Positions 1-7,603 of a DNA stretch of 17,499 nt are shown in pieces. The DNA is from Saccoglossus kowalevskii. Lineage: Eukaryota; Hemichordata; Enteropneusta; Harrimaniidae. Location of the stretch: assembly GCF_000003605.2 (NCBI RefSeq), contig NW_003147275.1, positions 306,151 through 323,649 on the forward strand, in the 5' to 3' direction. The translations under genes were made by a program, and so were the position numbers. Numbering within the stretch: position 1 is the first letter of the stretch; each line of letters opens with the position of its first letter. The notes beneath the pieces are model-generated. The model saw only the letters and a list, made by a program, of their open reading frames with translations, was not told the DNA's origin and searched no databases.

Positions 1-166
1 GTATACAAATTATTGTTGGAATTATCTAGGGATGGGGGAAAGGGAATACAATTTATTGTTGAACTTATTTAGGAGTCGCAGAAAGAAAATACAATTTATT
101 GTTGAAATTATCTAGGGGTGAGAAAATGGAATACAATTTATTGCGGAAATTATTTATGGATGGGGC
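1..166. repeat. 43-bp tandem repeat at window edge
   Basis: About four degenerate copies of a 43-bp unit begin at positions 3, 46, 89 and 131. Each opens with a version of ATACAATTTATTGTTGAAATT, which is followed by a G-rich stretch such as GGGATGGGGGAAAGGG. The spacing is 43, 43 and 42 bases. The array reaches the left edge, so its full length is not visible. No coding potential was seen. Confidence 0.8.
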
Positions 167-510
167 AATTTGCATAAATTAACTTCAATATCACAAAACA
201 TGAGTAAGCACTAATATGGAGTAGACAAAAATGTTTATATTTGCACAGTTTGATCATGGACATGTTAACTTGGGGTGTCAGATGGCAAAGATGAATCAGA
301 ATAAAGAGAGAATTTTTTTTTATGATCTATAATTTATTTATAATTTTATACGCATAAACTAACTAAATAACACCCCTTTTACGCGTTTTATTTTACTTCA
401 ACTTGCGTACCATATTTTATTCAGATAAACCCCCCTCCCCGGGCCAATATATTGTTCCCAATATATGAAGTAAGTAACCCTGCAGTAAATCGTGTGCTAA
501 TCAAAAGCAA
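167..510. other. unassigned AT-rich DNA
   Basis: No exon, RNA gene or clear repeat is supported here. Positions 270-300 read, on the plus strand, like a few residues of the LINE fragment at 8374-8553 (VSDGKDE), but the match is too short to call. Confidence 0.5.
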
Positions 511-574
511 TGGGACGAAAGTTAATTGGGACAAATCGACTTCTGGGACGAATGTGAATTGGGGCGAATTGAGT
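511..574 (+). repeat. degenerate 16-bp tandem repeat
   Basis: Four units of 16-17 bases start at 511, 527, 544 and 560. They read TGGGACGAAAGTTAAT, TGGGACAAATCGACTTC, TGGGACGAATGTGAAT and TGGGGCGAATTGAG. The period and the core GGG(A)CGAA..GT(G/T)AAT resemble the 16-bp units that build the arms of the element at 6290-6822. This could be a decayed copy of one arm of the same family. That relationship is inferred. Confidence 0.6.
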
Positions 575-1938
575 TGAATCGTTCGATATGGGACAATCTC
601 CAGCCAGGTCATATAATGTAGAGCACATGTATGACCTTTAAACACACATACCACTGTCAGTTTACAACAGAAGCAACCCGAAACTCAATTTGCATATACG
701 GTATAATATTAATAATTAATTCGCATCACCGCAGTCAACATAACATATGGTATATGACTTAATCCGAAACGATAAATTCACCCTGTTTAAAAAAGACTTA
801 TTACGACATCAAATTAGTCATTTCATAATCAATAGATCATCGCGTACGAGAGAAGGAAAGATAAAAGGTGAATCCCTGCAAAATGGCTGGAGAGCCGCAA
901 ATAGCTATTCGTCGTAAACATAAACTTTACAACTCACCGCAGTTTACACTGTCGGTTCTCCTTATATTATCCCTGTATTATGTGTTAGTTTCACACCTTG
1001 CACACTGATTGTCATATACATGTACAGCACTACAGTCACACAGCAACGATTCACAGAGGTCGAAGTACCCGGTGAAGCACCATAATGTAATGACAGTCCG
1101 AATATAAACTGTCCTTTCACCTTCGCGATAAACACCAGCGTTGGGGGCGCTATATATAATGAGGTTATTTCTTTATTAATTACATGTATCTTCAATAGTT
1201 GTAATTGCTGTTTGGCATTTCTTATACTTACATCAGGGTGAACATAAAAAAGCTAGAATCACGTTACTTATAGTTTTGAATGTGTGCACATGCTTATTGC
1301 ATTAGACGGGTTTTTAATGGGCACTATGTGTTACAATGAATTAAATGTCATGTAGCAAGTCGGCGTCTATTATCTCTCTCTAGTGCGTACAGACTTTAAC
1401 TTTAACGTATTTATTCATTGAGAAAGGATACGACGTCCGAAACGTCTAGTTATATTGTATAAATATCAACTGAATGACTACGATTACCAACTACTATTTG
1501 TTATATATATCGGTTATATCAGCTTTCATCAATTTTATAAACAGTGTCAGTAAAAAACAGAATGCATGGTAGCTCAGCTGATGGTTTTAGTTGGGGATTT
1601 TCAAATTATATACATAAACATACCGCCACTTTACAGCTAATAACTGGCTCAAAGATTGTTTACTAGTATTTGTCCAGATGACGAAAGAAAGCTTTCACCG
1701 AAATAACGGGCTATAGTATGCGTTCATCTCTGGAAGCAATTGCAATCTTCGGTTCGTTTTGTTCTTAATATCTCAGACTACTATATTAGTCTGAGCTAAT
1801 AATGATAATGATATCGCCTCGCAAATTTCTTTGATAGTGTATGACATTCGCGATATGTTCTTCATATGATGAAAATACCCGGTAATTTGACACAGACAAC
1901 TTCTCCAAAGTTATGTGGGATGACACGAACATTTAACT
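575..1938. other. unassigned intergenic DNA
   Basis: Apart from the small ORF at 883-1008, listed separately, I see no supportable gene. The part around 840-960 has more CpG than its surroundings, for example CGCGTACG, CCGC and CGTCGT, which could mark a promoter. The rest is AT-rich with scattered stop codons in all frames. Confidence 0.5.
883..1008 (+). CDS. small ORF with basic start and one membrane-like segment (doubtful)
   Basis: A 41-codon ORF starts with ATG in a good context (AAA before, G after) and ends at TGA 1006-1008. The frame is closed upstream by a TAA at 862-864. The peptide begins MAGEPQIAIRRKHKLYNSP, with a basic cluster at about residues 10-14. A hydrophobic stretch, FTLSVLLILSLYYVLV, follows at about residues 21-36 and looks like a single membrane segment or signal anchor. 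It sits in locally CpG-richer DNA. It could be a micropeptide, a first exon whose donor I cannot identify, or chance. I do not recognise a family. Confidence 0.25.
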   Translation: MAGEPQIAIRRKHKLYNSPQFTLSVLLILSLYYVLVSHLAH

Positions 1939-1950
1939 GGGGGGGGGGGG
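1939..1950 (+). repeat. G12 homopolymer
   Basis: Twelve consecutive G bases lie in otherwise AT-rich DNA. Nothing nearby explains the run. Confidence 0.95.
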
Positions 1951-2346
1951 CGTAATAAAATGAAATTATTGTGATAATAACCAGTTAGTTTTCAAACATG
2001 CATTGCAAAATGGCAGTTTTGACTGACATTGTATTATTTGGCCAATACCAAAAACGCTTTGAAACGGCTCATTTTTATGACCGGGGTTAGCCAACAAAAT
2101 CTGTAGGAGGTTGTATGAAACAAATAGTGACCCATCCATTAAAACGGTAAAAAATATAAAACCGCACACGCAGCAAACATTACTTAAAATACAATAAATA
2201 TGATTAAATGAAAAATAGTTTTGCAAGTGTTTCAAGATTTTTTAACTGGAACATTATATTTTTTTCATGACACCTATGTAAATGCGTAAAGCTGATTTAA
2301 GTAATAACATTTCTGATGGTGTGTATGTGTTTTATTCTACATGTAT
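1951..2346. other. unassigned AT-rich DNA
   Basis: No gene, RNA or ordered repeat is supported in this stretch. Open frames here are short and lack splice or sequence features of genes. Confidence 0.5.
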
Positions 2347-2476
2347 CTCGAGTAGAGGTGTGTGTGATGCTCGAAATCGGTACTCTGTGCCTCACACATA
2401 CCCTCCATGATGGAGCATGGAGGTAAAAAGAGATCCCATTTTACCTCCATGGATAGAGGGACTGTGCTCTCGAGTA
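2347..2476. repeat. palindrome cluster bounded by CTCGAGTA direct repeats
   Basis: CTCGAGTA occurs at 2347-2354 and again at 2469-2476. Between them lie several perfect inverted repeats. TGTGTGA (2361-2367) pairs with TCACACA (2392-2398). CCTCCATG (2402-2409) pairs with CATGGAGG (2416-2423). CATGGAGGTAAAA (2416-2428) pairs with TTTTACCTCCATG (2439-2451) across a 10-base loop. The arm at 2416-2423 can pair with either side, so two alternative hairpins compete. It may be a fold-back or MITE-type element or a structured RNA. No target-site duplication was proven. Confidence 0.6.
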
Positions 2477-3570
2477 AGATAAGAAAGTCGCCCACCATGT
2501 TTACTCAGTAAACAATGGATACTTTCAGCTAAATGTTAATTTGTTATTCACACTAACCACCTATTGTACTAGGTTTAATAAACCATAGTGGTAATTAATT
2601 CATAAATTTTAAAGTCACCACTTTGAGCATATTTTGCATGGAAACATAGGCACACAGGCTAAAAGCCGGGAACAGTTGTTTTCAACCATTTGCACCAAAT
2701 TTGAACAAGATATTTAAAGACAAAATTGGCTGACATTCAGCCATCTTGACTCGATTGTGAAATGAATGTGCCTATCTATCCCAAGATGCATTTATGAAGT
2801 TTGAGTGCGTTTGGTCCAGGCAAGTCAGAGGTTATAGGTGGAGAGGATCACAATATCTTGGCATTTATTGAGAAACAGTACAATGTAGCAATTTTTAAAC
2901 CGTGTACAATTAGTTAACTAAAAATGAGTTTGTAAATAAGTTACCTTATTCTTAAGGATCTCTATGGTTTGTAATAGAAATTAGTTTAAATGTGTTTTTG
3001 CTAATGTGTTTAATAATGGTAATTAAACTAATGTCTGGCCTAGGTAAAGGGTCAGAATTTTGTATATATTATTCGGGGATGGGGACAGCATATTTCAGTA
3101 AATTTGTTTGTGGAGGGCAAGATAATTTTATGTACAAGACTTTACACCAGCCCCCCCTGTAATTTCTGTCCAGTCCCTAACTTGCACATACTCAAAATAT
3201 TTTCATTTTACCAAAAATAATTAAATCTTTTGTCAAAACTTCTGGGTTTATTTCAACAAAATTCACGCAACTCTCTTCAATGCATCTTTTTATATAAGCA
3301 AAATATTTTGAAGCCCTCGCCTGTAATCTTGTCACTATCTCAGGTTGGATTTGAGCATGGGATTATATGATCACGTTTGTTTTGTATTGTGTAGTACTTA
3401 TCTGGGAGAATAACTGCTAAATAAAGCTGTAACACTCAAGATTGATACACGCTACTTGATTTCTAGCAATCCTTTCAGTGATTCTCACCAATTTTGTTTT
3501 CCCCCCCACATCTGCAAGTGCGACTTCAATTGTAAGAAAATATTTTTCCAGTAGCAAGACCTACCGGTAC
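2477..3570. other. unassigned DNA with dispersed repeat sequence
   Basis: No exon is supported. Positions about 2690-2850 contain phrases such as CACCAAATTTGAACAAGATA and AAAATTGGCTGACATTCAGC. These resemble the low-complexity repeat style at 12520-13510 and 13800-13835, which suggests dispersed degenerate repeats. An AATAAA at 3419-3424 has no coding region upstream to go with it. Confidence 0.4.
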
Positions 3571-3620
3571 GTCTCAAACCTGGTTCCCAAGTTGATGACT
3601 GAGCTAAACAGGCAGGGCAA
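3571..3620 (-). mobile_element. possible tRNA-like SINE head (degenerate)
   Basis: On the minus strand TAGCTCAGTCA (3606-3596) resembles a tRNA gene A box. GGTTTGAGAC (3580-3571), about 25 bases downstream, resembles a decayed B box (GGTTCGANNC). The spacing is short for a tRNA. No acceptor stem or anticodon arm is evident, so a decayed tRNA-derived SINE or chance are the options. Confidence 0.25.
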
Positions 3621-3984
3621 GGGTGGATAGATTTAGAAAATAACCAGTCAGGGAGAATAAATTTCAAGCATATTAAACTTGTAGCTTGAAAAGCATTGCA
3701 GCATTCAGTGCTGTAAAGTTCAGTAACTACTCTAGCTTGGCTTGTCTCTTCTCAACTGTTTTAGTTCAGCATTTACTAGAAATTACTCATCTTGTTCTCG
3801 CAAGAACCAAATGGAGAGTACAACATGTCCTCACTATTTAAAAATAACTTTCAGCAGCAACCTGTACATCTGAAACACAAATTTCCAGATCGACTAGTTG
3901 AGTGGGTGCATGATCCCTACTGAATGAGCCAGGGCGTCAATTTGTGGTTGAATGCAACATTATTAAGTTCCTATCTTATACATG
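3621..3984. other. unassigned DNA
   Basis: No coding exon, RNA or ordered repeat is supported. Confidence 0.5.
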
Positions 3985-4014
3985 CGTGTGTGTATATATA
4001 TATATATATATATA
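3985..4014 (+). repeat. (GT)n(TA)n microsatellite
   Basis: A short GT run passes into about eleven uninterrupted TA dinucleotides. Confidence 0.95.
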
Positions 4015-4070
4015 AACAGTTAATTCTGCAGGTCATTGGCCCATTGTCCTACATAGTTGCACAACACTCT

Positions 4071-4085
4071 GGGGGGGGGGGGGGG
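4071..4085 (+). repeat. G15 homopolymer
   Basis: Fifteen consecutive G bases follow CACTCT. The exact length may be unreliable because homopolymers of this length are prone to sequencing and replication slippage. Confidence 0.9.
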
Positions 4086-4329
4086 ACATCTAAAACTATT
4101 ACTGGTACTTCATTTAAGTACAGCAATTCTGACATTAACGGTACTCAGCTGCCTGTTTGGAGTCTTTGTTCTAGTAACATACTTGACCTCTTGTTTATAC
4201 CAGATACTCAAACAGGCTGTTAACTACCACTAACATGCTTGAAGCCATGCTTAAACTATCAGTTTCCTATCCTATCCTAACACAAAAGCAATCATCACAG
4301 TTACACTGAAATAATATTACATTCGGTCT

Positions 4330-4335
4330 TTTATT
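4330..4335 (-). terminator. RPLP2 polyadenylation signal
   Basis: On the minus strand AATAAA lies about 78 bases downstream of the RPLP2 stop codon. This gives a very short 3'UTR, as is usual for ribosomal protein mRNAs. Confidence 0.8.
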
Positions 4336-4412
4336 GAACCTATGATGTTATAAGGAACAAAAATAATGCAGCCTTTTTTGCTGAACTGAAGTTGCAAATT
4401 AATTTTTATAAT

Positions 4413-4492
4413 CTAGTCAAATAGACCAAAGCCCATATCATCATCGGACTCCTCCTCGGATTCTTCTTTCTTTTTCTCTTCTTTCTCTTCCA
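4413..4492 (-). CDS. RPLP2: RPLP2 last coding exon (acidic C-terminal tail)
   Basis: The exon follows the acceptor TTTTTCAG and completes a split Val codon. It then encodes a Lys/Glu-rich stretch, the acidic run EESEEESDDD and the terminal MGFGLFD before TAG at 4415-4413. This ending is the invariant C-terminus of eukaryotic P-stalk proteins. In the family it contacts elongation factors at the ribosomal GTPase centre, and the serines before the acidic run are usual casein kinase II sites. Confidence 0.97.
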
Positions 4493-4703
4493 CTGAAAAA
4501 GGAAAAGAATGACTTTAATAAGCATCTAAACAGACCATTTGTAAATATTTGTTCAAACGCACTATACCCCCACTATTCTCAAACTTGTTCATTTTTTTGC
4601 ACAACAAATCGCATACAACTACTCATTTTAAGAGACTGTAAAATAATTGTTGCATGGACCACAGAACACTGCCATTGAATGATATTTTAAGATTTCATAA
4701 TTT

Positions 4704-4822
4704 TGAGGCAAGAGTTGTCAGATTTAAAGCATAATACATCAGCAAGTCAGCCGAAAGATGGTGAATGACTAAATCATCATACAAACTCTTGCGCCCAAAC
4801 AAATTTCTTTTGAACCATTCAG
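4704..4822. repeat. intronic duplication, copy B
   Basis: This block matches 5781-5907 across the snoRNA and on both sides. It shares TGAGGCAA on one flank and TTTCTTTTGAACCATTCAG on the other. The duplication is therefore longer than the snoRNA and arose by copying a piece of intron from one RPLP2 intron into the other. Confidence 0.85.
4708..4792 (-). ncRNA. box C/D snoRNA, SNORD32/SNORD51-like, copy B
   Basis: On the minus strand the order is closing stem GCAAGAGTTTGT (4792-4781), box C ATGATGA (4780-4774), guide, box D' CTGA (4750-4747), box C' TGATGTA (4741-4735), box D CTGA (4721-4718) and return stem ACAACTCTTGC. The stem pairs over 11 bp with one bulged T. The 15 bases before D', TTCACCATCTTTCGG, are complementary to a conserved 28S rRNA segment. 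The D'+5 rule points to the middle A of its GAAAG. From memory this is human 28S A1511 (yeast 25S A807), the target of SNORD32A/SNORD51 and snR39/snR59. The second guide, before D, has no target I can name. It lies 215 bases upstream of the intron's 3' splice site. Confidence 0.85.
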
Positions 4823-5624
4823 ACAAACTCTTCCACAATCAATTTTCTTTGCAATAGAGAAAATTAGTCATCAGGGCTTGTACAGATTACATCCCATCAA
4901 ATTTCAGTAACATACACTCTGAAGTATTATATCAACATCAGAAACAAAATTGGCCAAATGATGCAACAATCAGATTATCTTGCCTAGGTTATTTAAGATA
5001 ATGTTACTTAATGACACTATACCAGGGAGTTTTCTCTGAAAGTTACTAGGTTAAATTTTTGAAGCCAGAATTGTTAACTTGGAATTTCCCCTAAACCACT
5101 TAAACTTCCATTTCAAGAATCCCAGAGAGATTCACAACTGCAGAATTTCTCAGACTCAAATTTTGCCTCAGGCAAAAAAGCCGTTTACAGTGTGTGCCAC
5201 TGCATACCATTTAAAGAGTGATCATGCTGAACATGAACCAAGGGCTGCAAAAGCTTATTGTCACTTGCAACTCAGATTTTAATAGGCTCTCTTATCACTG
5301 ACTGGTGAAATGTGCACATGGAAATAGCTCAACTTGCACTTGCAAGAACGTTAGGATTCAATAAACTATGGTCCATTATAAGATTGATTTGGACTGGAAA
5401 ATTTGATTTTCAGTAATTTCAACTTTCAGTAAATTCTGAATGATTTGAAGTTTCATCGGTACGTTTCTTCTAATATTATATAGGATACTAAATAAACCCT
5501 TTTTGTAAATAAGTGTATGTTTGCTATGCCTAGAAGTAAGTCCCCCCCAAACACTAAGTCAACATAGTAGTCTTGTAACTGGAAAATCTACACATTTATA
5601 TAGCTGACTAACATGTGCATTTAC

Positions 5625-5702
5625 CTTTTTCTTCTGCAGCAGCAGCAGCACCACCTCCAGCAACGGCACCACCAGACGGAACAGAAGCCAGCTTTTGCTT
5701 TC
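5625..5702 (-). CDS. RPLP2: RPLP2 middle coding exon (Ala/Gly hinge)
   Basis: The exon runs from acceptor TACTACAG to donor GTAAATGC and is in phase 1 at both ends. It encodes KQKLASVPSGGAVAGGG followed by an alanine run and EEK. This is the flexible Ala/Gly-rich hinge that in P1/P2 proteins links the dimerising N-domain to the factor-binding tail. It is 78 bases long and leaves the frame intact. Confidence 0.97.
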
Positions 5703-5780
5703 CTGTAGTAAAAGACAATATGTGACATTAACGACATGTGCAAGTTGTATTTACAGTCAGAAAGAAACTTCAACCAATAG

Positions 5781-5907
5781 TGAGGCAAGGTTTGTCAGAT
5801 ATAAAGCATAATACATCAGTGAGTCAGCCGAAAGATGGTGAATGACTAAATCATCATACAAACTCTTGCACCCCAAGAAATGGACAAGTTTCTTTTGAAC
5901 CATTCAG
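5781..5907. repeat. intronic duplication, copy A
   Basis: This is the partner of 4704-4822. The snoRNA part is nearly identical. The flank on the snoRNA 5' side contains an extra short insertion (AAGAAATGGAC region) relative to copy B. Confidence 0.85.
5785..5869 (-). ncRNA. box C/D snoRNA, SNORD32/SNORD51-like, copy A
   Basis: Minus-strand order: stem GCAAGAGTTTGT (5869-5858), box C ATGATGA (5857-5851), guide, box D' CTGA (5827-5824), box C' TGATGTA (5818-5812), box D CTGA (5798-5795), return stem ACAAACCTTGC. The stem pairs with one bulged A, which differs from the bulge in copy B. That difference fits selection for pairing rather than for exact sequence. The D' guide is identical to copy B (complementary to CCGAAAGATGGTGAA of 28S rRNA). 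The D guide differs at the third base before the box (T here, A in copy B). Host-intron position is favourable. Human RPLP2 hosts an H/ACA snoRNA (SNORA52), so this host/guide pairing differs from human. Confidence 0.88.
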
Positions 5908-6279
5908 CAAGTAGATATGGACCTATACAATTGTACGTAAATTGTTGCCAATCAACACCACCATGGGTAGTACTATAGCAAAATGCGGATATGCACCAAA
6001 TTAGAGTGAACTGTTTGCGACTAAATAGGTGCAAAAAATTATTAATGACTAGAAACTTTATCAGCAAATAATCTGTCATCTATCTAATTTGAGCACAGAG
6101 AATTGTTGTACACATGCATATTGAGTATATTCGGTCTTGACAAATGTGGATTCAGGGCTACTTTATAGACATTTTGGCTCCATGGTGTTAAAATAAAATT
6201 GAAATTTGGCAACGAAGAATCTGTCAAATTTACCTTGTTCAAACTCAAACTTTGCAGTTCACGAAAAAAGTATTAACCC

Positions 6280-6289
6280 TCATCTGGTC
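6280..6289 (+). repeat. 10-bp direct repeat, left flank (probable target-site duplication)
   Basis: TCATCTGGTC occurs here and again at 6823-6832, immediately outside the inverted arms of the element at 6290-6822. The next bases outward and inward differ, so the repeat is exactly 10 bp, as expected for a target-site duplication. Confidence 0.75.
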
Positions 6290-6822
6290 GGGGTACAGTC
6301 ACTTCACCCGAACTCCTTCGCCTGATTACCAGTTCGCCCAATTACCGGTTCGCCCGTTTTCCTTTTTGCCCGATTTACCGATGTTACACAGTAGGCCTAC
6401 TGGGGGTTTCGATTCGAAATGTACATCTGGTAAAATGCATAAAATCTACCATATGATCGCATTTTAGTCAGGGTTTTCTTGCCGATGCAAACACTGCAAC
6501 TGATGTGACTGTCCCTCAACTCATTGTTTCCTCCCGATACACAAATGGCATAAAACGCAACGCAACGGCATAAAATTACGTTACAACCCCGTTGTAAACT
6601 TCACGTTCGTCACCTTATAAAAACAAATTTCGACTTCTACGTTATCTTGTTTTGACTACACGTAAATACCAAACATACGACTCGGAGGAATCAGGCGAAC
6701 TGGTAATCGGGCGAAATGGCGACCGAGCGAAACGGCGACCGGGCGAAATGGTGATCGGGCGAAATGGTGATCGGGCGAACAGGTAATCGGGCGAACAGGT
6801 AATCGGGCGAAATGCCCCCAAT
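6290..6822. mobile_element. 533-bp non-autonomous DNA element with 16-bp-repeat inverted arms
   Basis: The element lies between two copies of TCATCTGGTC. Its left arm (6303-6380) is about five 16-bp units of the type TTCGCCCGATTACCGG. Its right arm (6693-6818) is about eight units of the reverse complement, of the type GGGCGAACAGGTAATC. The two ends form long terminal inverted repeats made of tandem subrepeats, starting GGGG(T)...CA...TTCRCCCGA on each side. The interior (about 6381-6692) has no coding capacity. A 10-bp target duplication suggests mobilisation by a Mutator-like transposase (9-11 bp is typical), but the superfamily is an inference. The plus-strand open frame across its left half is a by-product of the repeat. 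Confidence 0.75.
6693..6818 (+). repeat. 16-bp minisatellite, right arm
   Basis: Seven full 16-bp units and one 14-bp end unit start at 6693, 6709, 6725, 6741, 6757, 6773, 6789 and 6805. Units 4 and 5 are identical, and units 6 and 7 are identical, so homogenisation or recent unit duplication has occurred. The core is GGGCGAANNGGNNAYC. Confidence 0.95.
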
Positions 6823-6832
6823 TCATCTGGTC
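6823..6832 (+). repeat. 10-bp direct repeat, right flank (probable target-site duplication)
   Basis: Second copy of TCATCTGGTC, directly after the right arm of the element. Confidence 0.75.
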
Positions 6833-6907
6833 AAGTTAATGTAAAAATACATAAGGACTGGCGGGATTACTGGCAAGGACTGAACACACAATACAGTAAA
6901 CGCATAC

Positions 6908-7079
6908 CTGCTGCTAGAACTTCCTGAACATCTTTCCCACTCAATTCACTAATAACTTTGTCCAACTTTTCATCATCTGCTTCAATGCCCACACTGTCCA
7001 ATATCTTCTTTATATCTTTGGAAGTAGGGTTTGCGTTTCCACCGAGGACGGCGAGGAGATATGCGGCCACGTAACGCAT
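6908..7079 (-). CDS. RPLP2: 60S acidic ribosomal protein P2, first coding exon
   Basis: RPLP2 encodes the P2 protein of the large-subunit lateral stalk. P1/P2 heterodimers bind uL10 (P0) and recruit translation GTPases. This exon gives residues 1-57 and the first base of codon 58: it starts MRYVAAYLLAVLGGN and continues through DIKKILDSVGIE to GKDVQEVLAAG, the helical dimerisation domain typical of P2. The total is 109 aa in three coding exons (172, 78 and 80 nt); human P2 is 115 aa. The ATG is preceded by acceptor TTTTGTTTACAG plus one A, so the start codon sits at the very 5' end of an exon and an upstream 5'UTR exon must exist. The donor is CAG/GTATGC. The gene is intact, with no frameshift or lost motif, and is head to head with MED21. 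Confidence 0.97.
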
Positions 7080-7081
7080 TC

Positions 7082-7527
7082 TGTAAACAAAATGTTCAAT
7101 CGCAAAATAAAATTTTTAACGTTATGGTCAAATGCAATATACAATAAAGTGGAAACTCGAGTGCACTGTCAGTATGCCAACTACAATATATTGCATAACG
7201 ATATGCAAACTTGCATCTCCCAAATTGAACAGCAAGTTTCGTTATTATTTTTTTTTTTAATACTCTGTATAATCTGGTCGGCTTATTTTGTTTACACGTA
7301 TACAACCTTAAACTACAGACCAAAAGACAAGCAAAGTTCGACGCCAACACAGCAGCCAAACACACGTGGGTAATGTGAAAACATGGGAAGGACTGCACGA
7401 TGAAATATGTGCGATAATTTCTGTTAAATGTAGTTTCCGAGTGTAATATTCACGAAACCACTAAAACATGACTTTACTTAATGATATAAATCGTTGAAAC
7501 ACTATTTCTTTCCAGAAAACCACCTAC
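7082..7527 (-). other. probable RPLP2 5'UTR intron
   Basis: The acceptor at 7081-7083 (CAG) is clear. The donor is not: the best candidate on the minus strand is GTAGGT at 7527-7522. Open frames in both directions at 7092-7398 overlap each other inside this stretch and have no recognisable content, so I treat both as chance. Confidence 0.45.
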
Positions 7528-7603
7528 TTTTAAGTCTTTCCTAGACACGAAACGTGATCACGCAAGTAATCGTGATTCTAAAATGGAGAAGAGGACTTTT
7601 ATA
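7528..7603 (-). promoter_or_regulatory. candidate RPLP2 core promoter and 5'UTR exon
   Basis: On the minus strand TATAAAAG (7603-7596) is followed by the pyrimidine tract TCCTCTTCTCC (7595-7585). Animal ribosomal protein mRNAs normally start inside a polypyrimidine (TCT/TOP) tract, and this is the best such tract upstream of the RPLP2 acceptor. The tract is too close to the TATA-like box for both to work in the standard spacing, so one of the two may be chance. The exon end at 7528 is tentative. Confidence 0.4.

Larger units (their letters stand above)
4493..5624 (-). other. RPLP2 intron 2, host of a snoRNA
   Basis: The intron begins GTAAATGC after exon 2 and ends CTTTTTCAG before exon 3. 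It contains the box C/D snoRNA copy at 4708-4792. The plus-strand open frame at 5079-5282 inside it has no recognisable content and I treat it as chance. Confidence 0.9.
5703..6907 (-). other. RPLP2 intron 1, host of a snoRNA and a transposable element
   Basis: The intron begins GTATGCG and ends TACTACAG. From its 5' side it contains the 533-bp repeat-armed element (6290-6822) and then the snoRNA copy at 5785-5869. The snoRNA ends about 80-90 bases before the acceptor, close to the spacing known to favour processing of intronic C/D snoRNAs. Confidence 0.9.

Noticed and set aside
270-300. Plus-strand VSDGKDE similar to the LINE fragment at 8374-8553
   Set aside because: Only about seven residues match and the reading frame then stops. 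This is too short to separate from chance.
1569-1590. tRNA-like A box (GGTAGCTCAGCTGATGG)
   Set aside because: No B box, acceptor stem or anticodon arm follows within the right distance, so it is not a tRNA gene and not a supported SINE.
3419-3424. AATAAA on the plus strand as a gene end
   Set aside because: No plus-strand coding sequence was found upstream of it in the window.
3924-4223. 99-codon plus-strand open frame
   Set aside because: It is carried by a TA microsatellite and a G15 run, giving repeated Tyr-Ile and Gly. There is no gene-like content.
6252-6467. 71-codon plus-strand open frame across the left arm of the element
   Set aside because: The repeated Phe/Pro/Leu content comes from the 16-bp units, and the frame crosses the target-site duplication.
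7092-7398. Overlapping open frames on both strands upstream of RPLP2
   Set aside because: They occupy the probable 5'UTR intron, overlap each other almost fully and resemble nothing known.
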